Shown here: positions 30,393-40,007 of the stretch, piece by piece
Layout: every line of letters begins with the position of its first letter
How positions within the stretch are numbered: position 1 is the first letter of the stretch
Origin: Saprospiraceae bacterium
GTDB taxonomy: Bacteria; Bacteroidota; Bacteroidia; Chitinophagales; Saprospiraceae
Direction of reading: 5' to 3'
NCBI GenBank assembly: GCA_021299835.1
Contig: JAJTER010000001.1
Location: 49,706 to 113,705, forward strand
DNA: 64,000 nucleotides
The notes under the pieces: generated by a model
What the model was told of the DNA's origin: nothing
The model's database searches: none
What the model saw: the letters and a program-made list of their open reading frames with translations, nothing else
Program-made: the position numbers and the translations under genes

Positions 30393-30473
30393 CCGTTTTT
30401 TTGCAGAAAATAGTCACTTTTTTCTTACATTCGCGCCACAACATTTTAAAAAGCGCATTAAATTAAATACTTT

Positions 30474-30986
30474 ATGAGAAACATCATTTTATTAACCGCA
30501 GTAGTCCTTATGGGTGTTATGGGCGGAAATACTTTAAGTGCTCAAAAATTTGGATATTTAAATTCTCAGGCAATTCTTGCAGAGTTACCCGAAGTTAAAC
30601 AGTCTGAAGCTGAACTTGAAGCTTTGCAAAAACAGTTGCAGAAAAAGGGTCAAACCATGTTGGAAACACTACAAGCTGATTATCAGGTTATGCAAAAGAA
30701 AGTGGATAGCGGCGAATTGTCTCCTAAAATGCAAGAGGAAGAAGGAAAAAAATTACAGGTTCGCGAGGAAGAGTTAAATAAATTTCAACAGGAGATGATG
30801 AATACCCTGCAGGAAAAAAGAAATACACTCCTTAAACCTATTTATGACAAGCTGACGGCAGCTTTAAAGGTCGTAGCTCAGGAAAATGGTTACGCTTATA
30901 TTTTTGATCAGTCTATACTTTTATTTTCTGATCCTGCAGGTGATGTCAGTGCGCTCGTAAAAGCTAAATTAACAGCAGCTAATTAA
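30474..30986 (+). CDS. OmpH/Skp-family periplasmic chaperone (copy 2)
   Basis: Signal peptide; KFGYLNSQAILAELPEVKQSEAELEALQKQLQKKGQ...PIYDKLTAALKVVAQENGYAYIFDQS. Confidence 0.88.
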   Translation: MRNIILLTAVVLMGVMGGNTLSAQKFGYLNSQAILAELPEVKQSEAELEALQKQLQKKGQTMLETLQADYQVMQKKVDSGELSPKMQEEEGKKLQVREEELNKFQQEMMNTLQEKRNTLLKPIYDKLTAALKVVAQENGYAYIFDQSILLFSDPAGDVSALVKAKLTAAN

Positions 30987-31004
30987 TAAATTTTAATACT
31001 TTTT

Positions 31005-31805
31005 ATGGCTTCGTGCCGTCCTATAGGTATTTTTGATTCTGGCGTTGGGGGCTTGACAGTCGCCAACGCCATTTCTTTGTTGTTACCTGACGAAACCATT
31101 TTCTATATTGGTGATACCGCTCGTATTCCTTATGGAAATAAATCAAAGGATGATATTGAAAAATTCAGTTTGGAAATGACTAAATTCCTGCTGGATAAAG
31201 ATTGTAAAGCTATCGTAATTGCTTGTAATACAGCTTCGGCTTATGCTTTAGAAGCAGTGAGAAATACTTATTCTGACATTCCAGTTATCGCTATGGAACC
31301 CGCCGTAAAGCCTGCCATAGAGCATTCTAAAACCGGTACTATTGGGGTATTAGCTACGCTGGGCACTTTGAAAAGTGATAGGTACAGTCATCTTAAAGAT
31401 AAATTTGGACAAGGTATTCAAATATTGGAGAATCCTTGCCTCGGACTGGTTGATAATATTGAAGCAGGAAAATGGAATGATCCGGAAACTATTTTGTTGC
31501 TGGAAACCATCCTTAAACCTATGGTGGATGCTCAGGTGGATCACATTGTTTTGGGCTGCACCCATTATCCTATTGTTATTCCCCTCATTGCCAATATTAT
31601 GGGCGATTCCGTGCAACTCGTAAATCCGGCGCCAGCTATCGCTAAACAGGTTTACAGGCAATTAACCGAACGTAATTTGTTGTGTGTCGATACCTCTCTA
31701 AAAGAAAGTAGCCCAAAACACACTGTTTGGGCTACCGGTTCTACGCTAAGTTTTAACTATCTTCTGAAAGAATTATTACCAAACAGTGAACTGATTCATT
31801 GGTAA
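31005..31805 (+). CDS. murI: Glutamate racemase
   Basis: RPIGIFDSGVGGLTVANAI, IYIGDTARIPYGNKS, IACNTASAYAL, HIVLGCTHYPIV. Confidence 0.96.
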   Translation: MASCRPIGIFDSGVGGLTVANAISLLLPDETIFYIGDTARIPYGNKSKDDIEKFSLEMTKFLLDKDCKAIVIACNTASAYALEAVRNTYSDIPVIAMEPAVKPAIEHSKTGTIGVLATLGTLKSDRYSHLKDKFGQGIQILENPCLGLVDNIEAGKWNDPETILLLETILKPMVDAQVDHIVLGCTHYPIVIPLIANIMGDSVQLVNPAPAIAKQVYRQLTERNLLCVDTSLKESSPKHTVWATGSTLSFNYLLKELLPNSELIHW

Positions 31806-31817
31806 TTATCTTAAGTA

Positions 31818-32927
31818 TTACACTTTATTTATAAGAGATTTCTTAGAAAGGAATAGTTGTAATTCCTGGTTGATTACCAATTCATTGTTCTGAAGGGTAT
31901 TCCATTTCTTTAAATCTTCTACTTTCACTTTAAATAAATTGGCAATGCTTTCTAAAGTCTCATCTTTGCTAATCACATAAGTGGTTTGAAATAGATCCTT
32001 TTGATTTTCAATTTCCTCTGCCATTATTTTACGTAGTTGACCTATTCCCTCCGCTGGCAAAATAATCAAATGACCAAGTTCAGAACGAGGTATTTGGTGT
32101 TGCTTAAAGGAAGGGTTCAATTTTGAAATCGCTCCAACAGATAATTGTGTGGCTTTCGCTATCTGTTCAAATGACATCTGCTTGTGAACTCTCACTGAGC
32201 GGAATCCCTCCTTAGCCATCACAGGAGATTTTGGAATAAGATTGTGCTGAGCGTAAAATTTAGAAACATAAGCTGCTGCAACAAAGGCAGGTACATACAC
32301 CTGAGTTTCTCTCGGTAAATATTTACTTAGTTTACTGTACTCCTTAGATCCCGCTAATTTAACAGCAGAAAGTACTTTTGACGGTCCACTGTTATAAGCA
32401 ATTAGTACTAATCCCCAATCTCCAAATTGATCATATAACGCTGATAACATTTTTACAGCAGCGTGAGTAGATTTATATACATCCATGCGCTCATCCAATA
32501 AAGGATTTACAGTAAGCCCATAATTGCGTGCAGTGTGAGGCATTAATTGCCATAAACCAGCTGCACCAGCGCCAGATGAAACACCTGCATTCATGCCTGA
32601 TTCTATAACAGGAAGGTAACGTAATATTTCAGGTAAACCTTCTTTTTGTAATTGTGCATCAAAAATAGCATGGTACATTGCTGATCTGCCAAGCATAGCC
32701 TCCGTCTCATTTCTTCCCAGGATAGTGTAATTCTGAATTCTACTTAGTAAATCATCGTTCACCTCAAATTGCATAGGCAATTTTAATGAGGCTAATCTGT
32801 CACTAACCATTTTATGGGTAGTTGACGACCACGGCTCGGAAATTTCCGCGGATTTGAGTGGGTTGGTTAATGCAATAACGATTAGCATCATAATGCTGGT
32901 TATTGCATTTTTTGTTTTGTTTTTCAT
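31818..32927 (-). CDS. Lytic transglycosylase (MltD-like) with C-terminal LysM
   Basis: RYLPVIESGMNAGVSSGAGAAGLWQLMPHTARNYGLTV, AYNSGPSKV, YVISKDETLESIANLFKVKVEDLKKWN (LysM). Confidence 0.88.
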   Translation of the reverse strand: MKNKTKNAITSIMMLIVIALTNPLKSAEISEPWSSTTHKMVSDRLASLKLPMQFEVNDDLLSRIQNYTILGRNETEAMLGRSAMYHAIFDAQLQKEGLPEILRYLPVIESGMNAGVSSGAGAAGLWQLMPHTARNYGLTVNPLLDERMDVYKSTHAAVKMLSALYDQFGDWGLVLIAYNSGPSKVLSAVKLAGSKEYSKLSKYLPRETQVYVPAFVAAAYVSKFYAQHNLIPKSPVMAKEGFRSVRVHKQMSFEQIAKATQLSVGAISKLNPSFKQHQIPRSELGHLIILPAEGIGQLRKIMAEEIENQKDLFQTTYVISKDETLESIANLFKVKVEDLKKWNTLQNNELVINQELQLFLSKKSLINKV

Positions 32928-33320
32928 AGGACTAAATCGGACAAAACAACGATAAATAAAAATTTTATCTGCTGTCTCGCCACTTGGAGCCTAAACTCCT
33001 TTTGTGTGTTCATGGAATATGTTGCAAATTTAAGCCCTTTACACGAACAATTCCAGTGTTTTTAAAGATTGACGATAACGTTAACAATTCAAAAACCCTT
33101 TAAAATTAATGCTTTTGAAGGTTAAACAGTCTGTAGCTCCCTATTTCATTGACCTTACAGATTATAAAAATTATTAATTTCAGAAAAATTAAATTTGTTT
33201 TTTTGCGGTAAAACAAATTTTTTAAGAAAAAATTAACGTTTTTATTAACAAAAAAGGGATAATTCTTTGTCGTTGGAACGAATGAAGCCGTTCGTTACAT
33301 ATATATGAAAAAGACAAACA

Positions 33321-33941
33321 ATGGATACTTTTTCATTCTCATCAGAAAAATTGCGCGATATTCAATCATTGATTTTACACTTTGACAGGGTTAAGGTTCA
33401 ATTGATGGATAATAAGCAACTGAATTTAATTCCCTTTCATGATACTTATTTCCTTATTACAAAATCAGTATTTAGTAAATTAGGCACAGGTTTTTTTGAA
33501 AATGATGAAAATATGACCTCTTTTGTTCTGTCCTTTGCTAAGTTCTATTTTGATGCCCTAAATCAATATTTCAAAGGAGAATCAGTTTCTGCTGCCTGGC
33601 AATTTATGTTTAATCAATGTGAAAAAAATCACTTGCCTCGTTTTGTTTATCTTTTATTAGGCGTTCACGCACATATTAATCAGGATCTTTCCCTGTGCGT
33701 TAGAGCATTAGATTTTGGTGTAACTTTTAAAAATGATTACCTCGCCATAAATCATATCATAAAGGGAAAACTGGCAGAGGCAATAGCTCAATTAGATGAA
33801 AAATCTATTTTTTTGAAGCGCATTTTAGAAAATGGTTTGTTTCTATATCAAATGCCTATGCACCAAATCATTGTCTTATGCAGAAATCTGGCTTGGGATA
33901 AAAGCCAGGAGGTGGCTACTGCGGAGTTAGTTTATGCTTAA
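33321..33941 (+). CDS. Conserved hypothetical protein (DUF5995-like)
   Basis: Good ORF; LLLGVHAHINQDLSLCVRAL motif recalled from DUF5995-type proteins; family assignment tentative. Confidence 0.5.
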   Translation: MDTFSFSSEKLRDIQSLILHFDRVKVQLMDNKQLNLIPFHDTYFLITKSVFSKLGTGFFENDENMTSFVLSFAKFYFDALNQYFKGESVSAAWQFMFNQCEKNHLPRFVYLLLGVHAHINQDLSLCVRALDFGVTFKNDYLAINHIIKGKLAEAIAQLDEKSIFLKRILENGLFLYQMPMHQIIVLCRNLAWDKSQEVATAELVYA

Positions 33942-34823
33942 ATGATCCAATAATTGGGGGTAAAAGTGAGCAAATGCTTCTTTGGGCATGGTATGGCCCA
34001 TCCCTTCCACAATGATTAATTCTGCGGCTTTATTCAAAGAAGCTAACTTAGACGCATGGTTTACAGGAACAATTGGATCAGCACTGCCATGTATAATCAA
34101 AAAGGGTATATTAATTTTGGGAATACCTTGAATTCTTGAACCTGAGGCAATGATAGCACAAAATTGTTGATACCTTGCTTTTGGATTCTGTCCTTTTCTT
34201 ATGTCAATGCTCTCGGTCACTATTTTTCTAAGTTCTTCCTCATCGTATCGAAATTTAGTTCCATTTAAATAACGGAACATTTTCATGTAAAATTTGACGG
34301 TAATTTGGGGATGAAGTACAGGGTGATTTATATGGAAATGTTTGAATAGAAAAGGTAAAAGAGGAAAATATAATTTTTCCTGCCATTTTTCTGTTAAACT
34401 TACATCATACATAAACGCCGATGACATGATAGAACATATCGATAAAATTCTCTCGGAAAATGATATGGCCAGTCGCTGCGCAATCATTCCTCCCATGGAA
34501 ACGCCAATAAGATGAACTTTTGGAAGATTTAAATAATCAATTAGAAAAATGGAATCTTGTGCCATATCTTCTAAGGTATAAGGGCTTTTTCTATGCCATG
34601 TATCATTCAACCAGGTAGATTTTCCTATGTCACGGTTGTCAAACCGAATGCAGTAAAAGTCATTATCCAATAACGGTTGAATGAATTCTCCAGTGAATGC
34701 AAGACATTGTGCATCTAATCCCATAATTAATAAAATGGGGGGATTCGCTTCGTTTCCAAAAGTTTCGTAATACAGGTCTATTTTATTAGGAAGCGAGGCT
34801 ATTCCAAATCTTGTTGGGTTCAT
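33927..34823 (-). CDS. Alpha/beta hydrolase
   Basis: PPILLIMGLDAQCLAF, FDNRDIGKST, HLIGVSMGGMIAQRLA, LIIHGSADPIVP, GMGHTMP. Confidence 0.88.
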   Translation of the reverse strand: MNPTRFGIASLPNKIDLYYETFGNEANPPILLIMGLDAQCLAFTGEFIQPLLDNDFYCIRFDNRDIGKSTWLNDTWHRKSPYTLEDMAQDSIFLIDYLNLPKVHLIGVSMGGMIAQRLAISFSERILSICSIMSSAFMYDVSLTEKWQEKLYFPLLPFLFKHFHINHPVLHPQITVKFYMKMFRYLNGTKFRYDEEELRKIVTESIDIRKGQNPKARYQQFCAIIASGSRIQGIPKINIPFLIIHGSADPIVPVNHASKLASLNKAAELIIVEGMGHTMPKEAFAHFYPQLLDHLSIN

Positions 34824-34867
34824 TTAATGGTTAATTTTGTACCTTAGTCGTTGCAATTCTGATAAAT

Positions 34868-35470
34868 ATGCGCATTTTATTTCTTTTTTCAGCCTTTTTT
34901 TTTCAAAATCTGATATTAGGTCAAGTTTTGCCATTCGTTGAATTGACGGAAGATAAAAATGAGATGGTACTGGACATCCGCTACGCAACATCGGATAATT
35001 TTACAGGTACCCGACTTTACGATTGTGGGCGTTGTTTCCTTCACCCAACTGTAGCCAAAGCTTTGCAACGTGCCGCGGAAGATTTTAAAAAACAAGGATA
35101 TAAAATCATTCTATTTGATTGCTACCGGCCACTTTCCATACAACGAAAGTTATGGGCAAAAGTTCCCGATGCCAGGTATGTTACCCCGCCAACTAAGGGT
35201 TCAATGCATAATAGAGGCGCTGCAATAGATATTTCCCTTCAGGAAATTAAATCAAAAAAGGAGCTGGACATGGGAACACCTTATGATTTTTTTGGTAAAG
35301 AGGCTTACATGGATTACCAGGGGCTATCGGCAGTAGCCTCTAAAAATAGGAAAATATTGCATAATACACTGATGAAATATGGATTTAAGCCTATCAGGAC
35401 AGAATGGTGGCATTTCTCTTTTAGTGGTAGTGGTGCCACTATCTCGGAGTGGAACTGGACCTGCCCATAA
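34868..35470 (+). CDS. D-Ala-D-Ala dipeptidase (VanX/DdpX-like, M15D), exported
   Basis: Signal peptide; DIRYATSDNFTGTRLYDCGRCFLHPTVAKAL, FDCYRPLSIQRKLW, SMHNRGAAIDIS, EWWHFSF zinc/catalytic motifs. Confidence 0.92.
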   Translation: MRILFLFSAFFFQNLILGQVLPFVELTEDKNEMVLDIRYATSDNFTGTRLYDCGRCFLHPTVAKALQRAAEDFKKQGYKIILFDCYRPLSIQRKLWAKVPDARYVTPPTKGSMHNRGAAIDISLQEIKSKKELDMGTPYDFFGKEAYMDYQGLSAVASKNRKILHNTLMKYGFKPIRTEWWHFSFSGSGATISEWNWTCP

Positions 35471-35564
35471 GCTATGATTAACACCTCTTTAACATTTATT
35501 TTCATTTTCCATAGACCTTTATACAAACATTGTCGGTTTTAATAATACCTTAAATTTTATTCAA

Positions 35565-38120
35565 ATGCGATACTCCTATTTTATACTTATTCTCTTTTTG
35601 TCTAATGTAGCGGCTATCGCTCAAAAGGACACGGTTTTTATTTGGGTGGATGGCCTATGTGGCATGTGCAAAAATAGAATAGAAAAGGAAGCAATAAAGG
35701 TAGAAGGCGTCGGTGCGGTCAATTATAATGTGTATAATAATATTTTATCGGTTGTGCCTTCATCTGCCTCTTTCAATAATAATACATTGCAAATGGCCAT
35801 TGCCGGCATTGGGCATGATACAGAAAAATACAAGGCAGATTCGTTGATATATGAAAGTTTACACGAATGTTGCCATTATCGGGATCCTCAGTTAAGAGCA
35901 GATCATCTTGAAAAACTAGATGCCTCAGCATCGGTTTCAGGTACCGTTTACCTGAAAGGAGAGGGTAATAAAATACCAGCCGTGGGTGCTTCCGTTTATT
36001 GGGAAGGCACCAATCTAGGTGAATTTACTAATGAAAATGGTGAATTTACCATTCCTCGTGCCGGTACAACTTCTCTTTTGGTTTTTTCCTACGTAGGCGA
36101 ATCCTCAGATTCTGTAGATATGAGAGGTCAAAGGGAGATAAATATTACGCTCGGTGGGGGGTATGAATTGCAGGCCATTGAAATTAGTTATAAGAAAAAG
36201 GCGACGTCTTATTCTTTTTTAACCCCAGGAAAAGTTCAACTCCTGGGGGAAGGGGAATTGGCAAAAGCAGCTTGTTGCAACTTATCGGAAAGTTTTGAAA
36301 CTACGCCTTCCATAGATGTTTCTTTCACAGATGCCGTAACTGGAACAAGACAAATTGAAATGTTAGGTCTTTCTGGAGCTAATATGTTGATTACCAGAGA
36401 AAATATTCCCGATATCCGTGGCCTTTCCGCCATTTATGGCCTGACTTTCTTGCCAGGAACCTGGGTGGAGGGTATTCAGTTAAGCCCTGGCATTGGTTCT
36501 GTAGCTAACGGTTTTGAAAGTATTTCAGGTCAAATAAACGTGGAATTAAAAAAACCTGAAAATAGTGAAAAACTATATTTTAACTTTTATGCCAATGAAA
36601 TGAATCGTTTTGAGGCTAATTTGAACCTCGCTCATTCCCTGAATGAAAACCTACACACAGGGTTACTCTTACATGCAAAAAGGCAGAGGGATCAAATGGA
36701 CAGAAATGAGGATCATTTTATGGACGGCCCTATCGGAGACCAATTTATATTGGCTAATCGTTGGAAATTTAATACCTCCAATGGAATACAAGGTCAATGG
36801 GGCCTTAAAGGCACTTTTATTCAAAATAATAGCGGGCAGTTATCGGGTGCAAATCACGTCCATCCGGGAACAGGTGTGTACAATCCATGGTTAGCCAGTA
36901 TGGATACCCGTAGGGTGGAAGGTTGGTATAAAATGGGCTATTTATTTCCCGATAAGCCAAAAACAAGTGTCGGTTTACAACTTTCAGCTTTAAATCATGA
37001 TCAAACGGGGTTTTTCGGTAAAAGAAAATATGACGCTTTTCAACAATCTTTTTATGCGAATTTACTCTACCAATCTATTATTGGAAGTACTGACCATGTT
37101 TTTAAAAGTGGTTTGAGCTATCAATATGATCGCTTTGATGAAACTATGGGCGAATCAAATTTCCTCAGAAATGAATCTGTTCCCGGCGTTTTTTCTGAAT
37201 ACACCTATAATTATTTAAATAAGGTTTCCCTGGTTGCTGGATTAAGAGCAGATAACCATAATCAATACGGGTTCTTTGTTACCCCGCGCTTACATTTTCG
37301 TTTTTCTCCCAATGAGAAAACAGCTTTTAGACTGGTTTCAGGCAGAGGTCAAAGAACGCCCTCTGTTTTTGCTGAAAATATTGGTGCCATGGCTTCTTCC
37401 CGCAGTTATCAGATTGTAAATCCTCAGCCAAATATTCCTTATGGTCTGAACGCGGAGGTAGCCTGGAATTCTGGTATAAGTTTTTCTCAGGAATGGCAAC
37501 TTTTTAATAAACCTACCATCTTAAATATAGAGCTTTTTCATACCCGATTTGTTAATCAGATAGTGGTAGATTACGATGCCAATCCTCAAAAAGTCTTATT
37601 CTATAATCTGAATGGAAAATCTTATGCTACCAGCTTTCAATCGCAAGTGGACATAACCTTTTTTCCCTGGCTAGACGTTCGATTAGCCTATCGATTTAAT
37701 GATGTCAAAACAACCTACCAATTAGACTTACTTCAGCGTCCTTTTGTGTCTAAACACAAGGCATTTGCCAATTTTGCCGTTGAAACTGCTTCGAGTGGGT
37801 GGAAATTGGATGCAACGATTCAATGGCAAGGTCAGAAAAGAATTCCGGACTTAAGTGGTAATCCGGCAGCAGTTTTCGCCATAGATGAATCTCCAGATTT
37901 CTTTATTGTAAATGCTCAGGTAAGTAAATCAATTGGGAAAAAATTAGAACTGTATCTTGGGGTTGAAAATTTACTTAATTATAAACAAGATTATCCTATC
38001 ATTAGTGCCGACGACCCTTTCAGCGAATGGTTCGATGGCTCCATGGTGTGGGGTCCTGTTTTTGGTGGAATGGCCTATACTGGTCTAAGATTTAAGATTG
38101 ACTCTCCCTCAAAAAAATAA
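35565..38120 (+). CDS. TonB-dependent receptor with N-terminal HMA and CarboxypepD_reg-like domains
   Basis: Signal peptide; GLCGMCKNRIEKEAIKVEGVGAVNYNVYNNILSV (HMA CxxC); SGTVYLKGEGNKIPAVGASVYWEGTNLGEFTNENGEFTI; C-terminal beta-barrel ending GGMAYTGLRFKI. Confidence 0.88.
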   Translation: MRYSYFILILFLSNVAAIAQKDTVFIWVDGLCGMCKNRIEKEAIKVEGVGAVNYNVYNNILSVVPSSASFNNNTLQMAIAGIGHDTEKYKADSLIYESLHECCHYRDPQLRADHLEKLDASASVSGTVYLKGEGNKIPAVGASVYWEGTNLGEFTNENGEFTIPRAGTTSLLVFSYVGESSDSVDMRGQREINITLGGGYELQAIEISYKKKATSYSFLTPGKVQLLGEGELAKAACCNLSESFETTPSIDVSFTDAVTGTRQIEMLGLSGANMLITRENIPDIRGLSAIYGLTFLPGTWVEGIQLSPGIGSVANGFESISGQINVELKKPENSEKLYFNFYANEMNRFEANLNLAHSLNENLHTGLLLHAKRQRDQMDRNEDHFMDGPIGDQFILANRWKFNTSNGIQGQWGLKGTFIQNNSGQLSGANHVHPGTGVYNPWLASMDTRRVEGWYKMGYLFPDKPKTSVGLQLSALNHDQTGFFGKRKYDAFQQSFYANLLYQSIIGSTDHVFKSGLSYQYDRFDETMGESNFLRNESVPGVFSEYTYNYLNKVSLVAGLRADNHNQYGFFVTPRLHFRFSPNEKTAFRLVSGRGQRTPSVFAENIGAMASSRSYQIVNPQPNIPYGLNAEVAWNSGISFSQEWQLFNKPTILNIELFHTRFVNQIVVDYDANPQKVLFYNLNGKSYATSFQSQVDITFFPWLDVRLAYRFNDVKTTYQLDLLQRPFVSKHKAFANFAVETASSGWKLDATIQWQGQKRIPDLSGNPAAVFAIDESPDFFIVNAQVSKSIGKKLELYLGVENLLNYKQDYPIISADDPFSEWFDGSMVWGPVFGGMAYTGLRFKIDSPSKK

Positions 38121-38250
38121 CTAAAGCTAAATAAGCCAATGTGATGGGAAAGGATAAAAAATGGATTCGTTTTTAAGATTATTCCCGATGGATAATAGGT
38201 ATTTTACGATAGGTTTTACAAGCGAAATTCACCCCTAACGCTCGGTTCTG

Positions 38251-38280
38251 AATCAGGATTTACAGGATTTTGAGGATTAC
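38251..38280. repeat. Period-9 AGGATT repeat in the convergent intergenic region
   Basis: tcaggattt / acaggattt / tgaggatta at 38253-38279. Confidence 0.6.
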
Positions 38281-38371
38281 AGTGAACGTCTTCGTTTTAA
38301 ACCTACTGTTTATTGGACGCTGAAATCTACGGTATATTCTCACAGGGCCATAGGCCCGCCTTCTTTGTCAC

Positions 38372-39250
38372 TTAGTTGTTCCAAACCTTCTTTTTCAACA
38401 GAGATAAAAGGTATAGTCCGTAGCCACTTTTTATGTAAATGTTTCCAAGTTTTTCTAATTGTTCGTCATCTATGAATCCCATTTGCCAGGCCACCTCTTC
38501 TATACAGCCAATTTTTAAGCCCTGTCTTTCCTCAATCACCTGAATAAACTGTCCAGCTTGCATTAAAGACTGGTGGGTACCCGTGTCTAACCAGGCAATT
38601 CCTCTTCCCAATACGCCAACAGACAATTGTCCCATAGCTAAATAATGTCGATTAACATCGGTAATTTCATATTCTCCTCTTGGACTAGGTTGTAGATTTT
38701 TTGCAATATCTACAATTTGATTATCGTAAAAATATAAGCCGGGAACGGCAAAATTTGATTTTGGATTTTCAGGTTTTTCCTCAATAGAAATAGCCCGGAA
38801 ATGCTCGTCAAATGAAACTACCCCATACCTTTCCGGATCAGCTACGGCATAGGCAAATACTTTTCCCCCTGTAGGATTATTTGCAGCTTGCATAATTTCG
38901 TTCAAGCCATTTCCGTAAAAAATATTATCTCCAAGAATTAACGCGGCAGAATCACCATTTATAAAAGATTCCCCCAGAACAAACGCCTGTGCTAATCCGT
39001 TAGGTTCAAACTGCGGGACGTACGAAAAATGACAACCAATCTGTGATCCGTCTCCTAATAATTTTTCAAAATTGGGAAGGTCCTCAGGGGTTGAAATGAT
39101 TAAAATATCTTTTATTCCAGCTGACATTAAAGTTGACAGCGGATAATAAATCATGGGTTTGTCGTAAACTGGCATTAATTGTTTACTTACGGCAAGGGTT
39201 AAGGGATATAGACGAGTACCTAATCCACCTGCTAATATGATTCCTTTCAT
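38372..39250 (-). CDS. rmlA: Glucose-1-phosphate thymidylyltransferase
   Basis: [92 protein letters not shown]. Confidence 0.97.
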   Translation of the reverse strand: MKGIILAGGLGTRLYPLTLAVSKQLMPVYDKPMIYYPLSTLMSAGIKDILIISTPEDLPNFEKLLGDGSQIGCHFSYVPQFEPNGLAQAFVLGESFINGDSAALILGDNIFYGNGLNEIMQAANNPTGGKVFAYAVADPERYGVVSFDEHFRAISIEEKPENPKSNFAVPGLYFYDNQIVDIAKNLQPSPRGEYEITDVNRHYLAMGQLSVGVLGRGIAWLDTGTHQSLMQAGQFIQVIEERQGLKIGCIEEVAWQMGFIDDEQLEKLGNIYIKSGYGLYLLSLLKKKVWNN

Positions 39251-39627
39251 GTTAAATTAATTAAGTTATTATTCATAATTCTTCTGGCTCTTAAAATAAG
39301 TTCCGCTGGTTTAAAGGGTTTCGGAAGGAAATCATCAACATTCAGGTCAAAAGCTGCCATAATACTTTCCTCCTCCTCAGGATCTGCTACTAACAGTATG
39401 CCTAAAGGAGAGGTATATTCTTTTCTTAATTTTTCAATAATGGCCAAACCTGTTTTCTTTTTCATATCCAAATCAACAATAAGCATATTTGGCTTTTCGA
39501 CAGAAATAAAATGTAAAATATCAGATAACTTAGGGCAATATAAAACCTGGTAACCTTGTTTTTTAAGCCTGAATTCAATAGCGGATAAAAGGATTTCTTC
39601 GCTTTCCAAAATAACTATTTTTTTCAT
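39247..39627 (-). CDS. Single-domain response regulator receiver protein
   Basis: Receiver fold: [22 protein letters not shown] (phospho-Asp), [19 protein letters not shown]; no output domain. Confidence 0.85.
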   Translation of the reverse strand: MKKIVILESEEILLSAIEFRLKKQGYQVLYCPKLSDILHFISVEKPNMLIVDLDMKKKTGLAIIEKLRKEYTSPLGILLVADPEEEESIMAAFDLNVDDFLPKPFKPAELILRARRIMNNNLINLT

Positions 39628-39645
39628 AATAAAACTAGGTTAGAA

Positions 39646-39993
39646 TTAATCCCTGGGTAAAAAAATAAATTGAGCGCCGAGATCACTCAGAGTGAACAGA
39701 CAAAAAAAGAAATCAGGATCTTTAAAAACACTTCTAAAATGATCCACTCTCTCCATTTGAATTATTTTCTTTGTTGCTAATTCTTCGAGGGTAGATAAAT
39801 TAAGGGACCATTTATTATTTGACGGGTTTCTTTGCACCAGAGGAATCCCAAGTTCAATATCTAATTGGGAAACAATAAAAATGGGATATTTTGAAATTCC
39901 CTCATCCAGTAAAGTTTCGGAGGCCTTATTCATCACCGATGAAAAAGGGATTAAATCATTTTTTAATTGTTGGTATTTTTCTTCCAGCTCCAT
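39646..39993 (-). CDS. Small conserved protein of unknown function
   Basis: 115-aa ORF between rlmD-like and receiver genes on the same strand; MELEEKYQQLKNDLIPFSSVMNKASETLLDEGISKYPIFIV; no recognised domain. Confidence 0.65.
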   Translation of the reverse strand: MELEEKYQQLKNDLIPFSSVMNKASETLLDEGISKYPIFIVSQLDIELGIPLVQRNPSNNKWSLNLSTLEELATKKIIQMERVDHFRSVFKDPDFFFCLFTLSDLGAQFIFLPRD

Positions 39994-40007
39994 GGGTTAA
40001 TTAAGGA

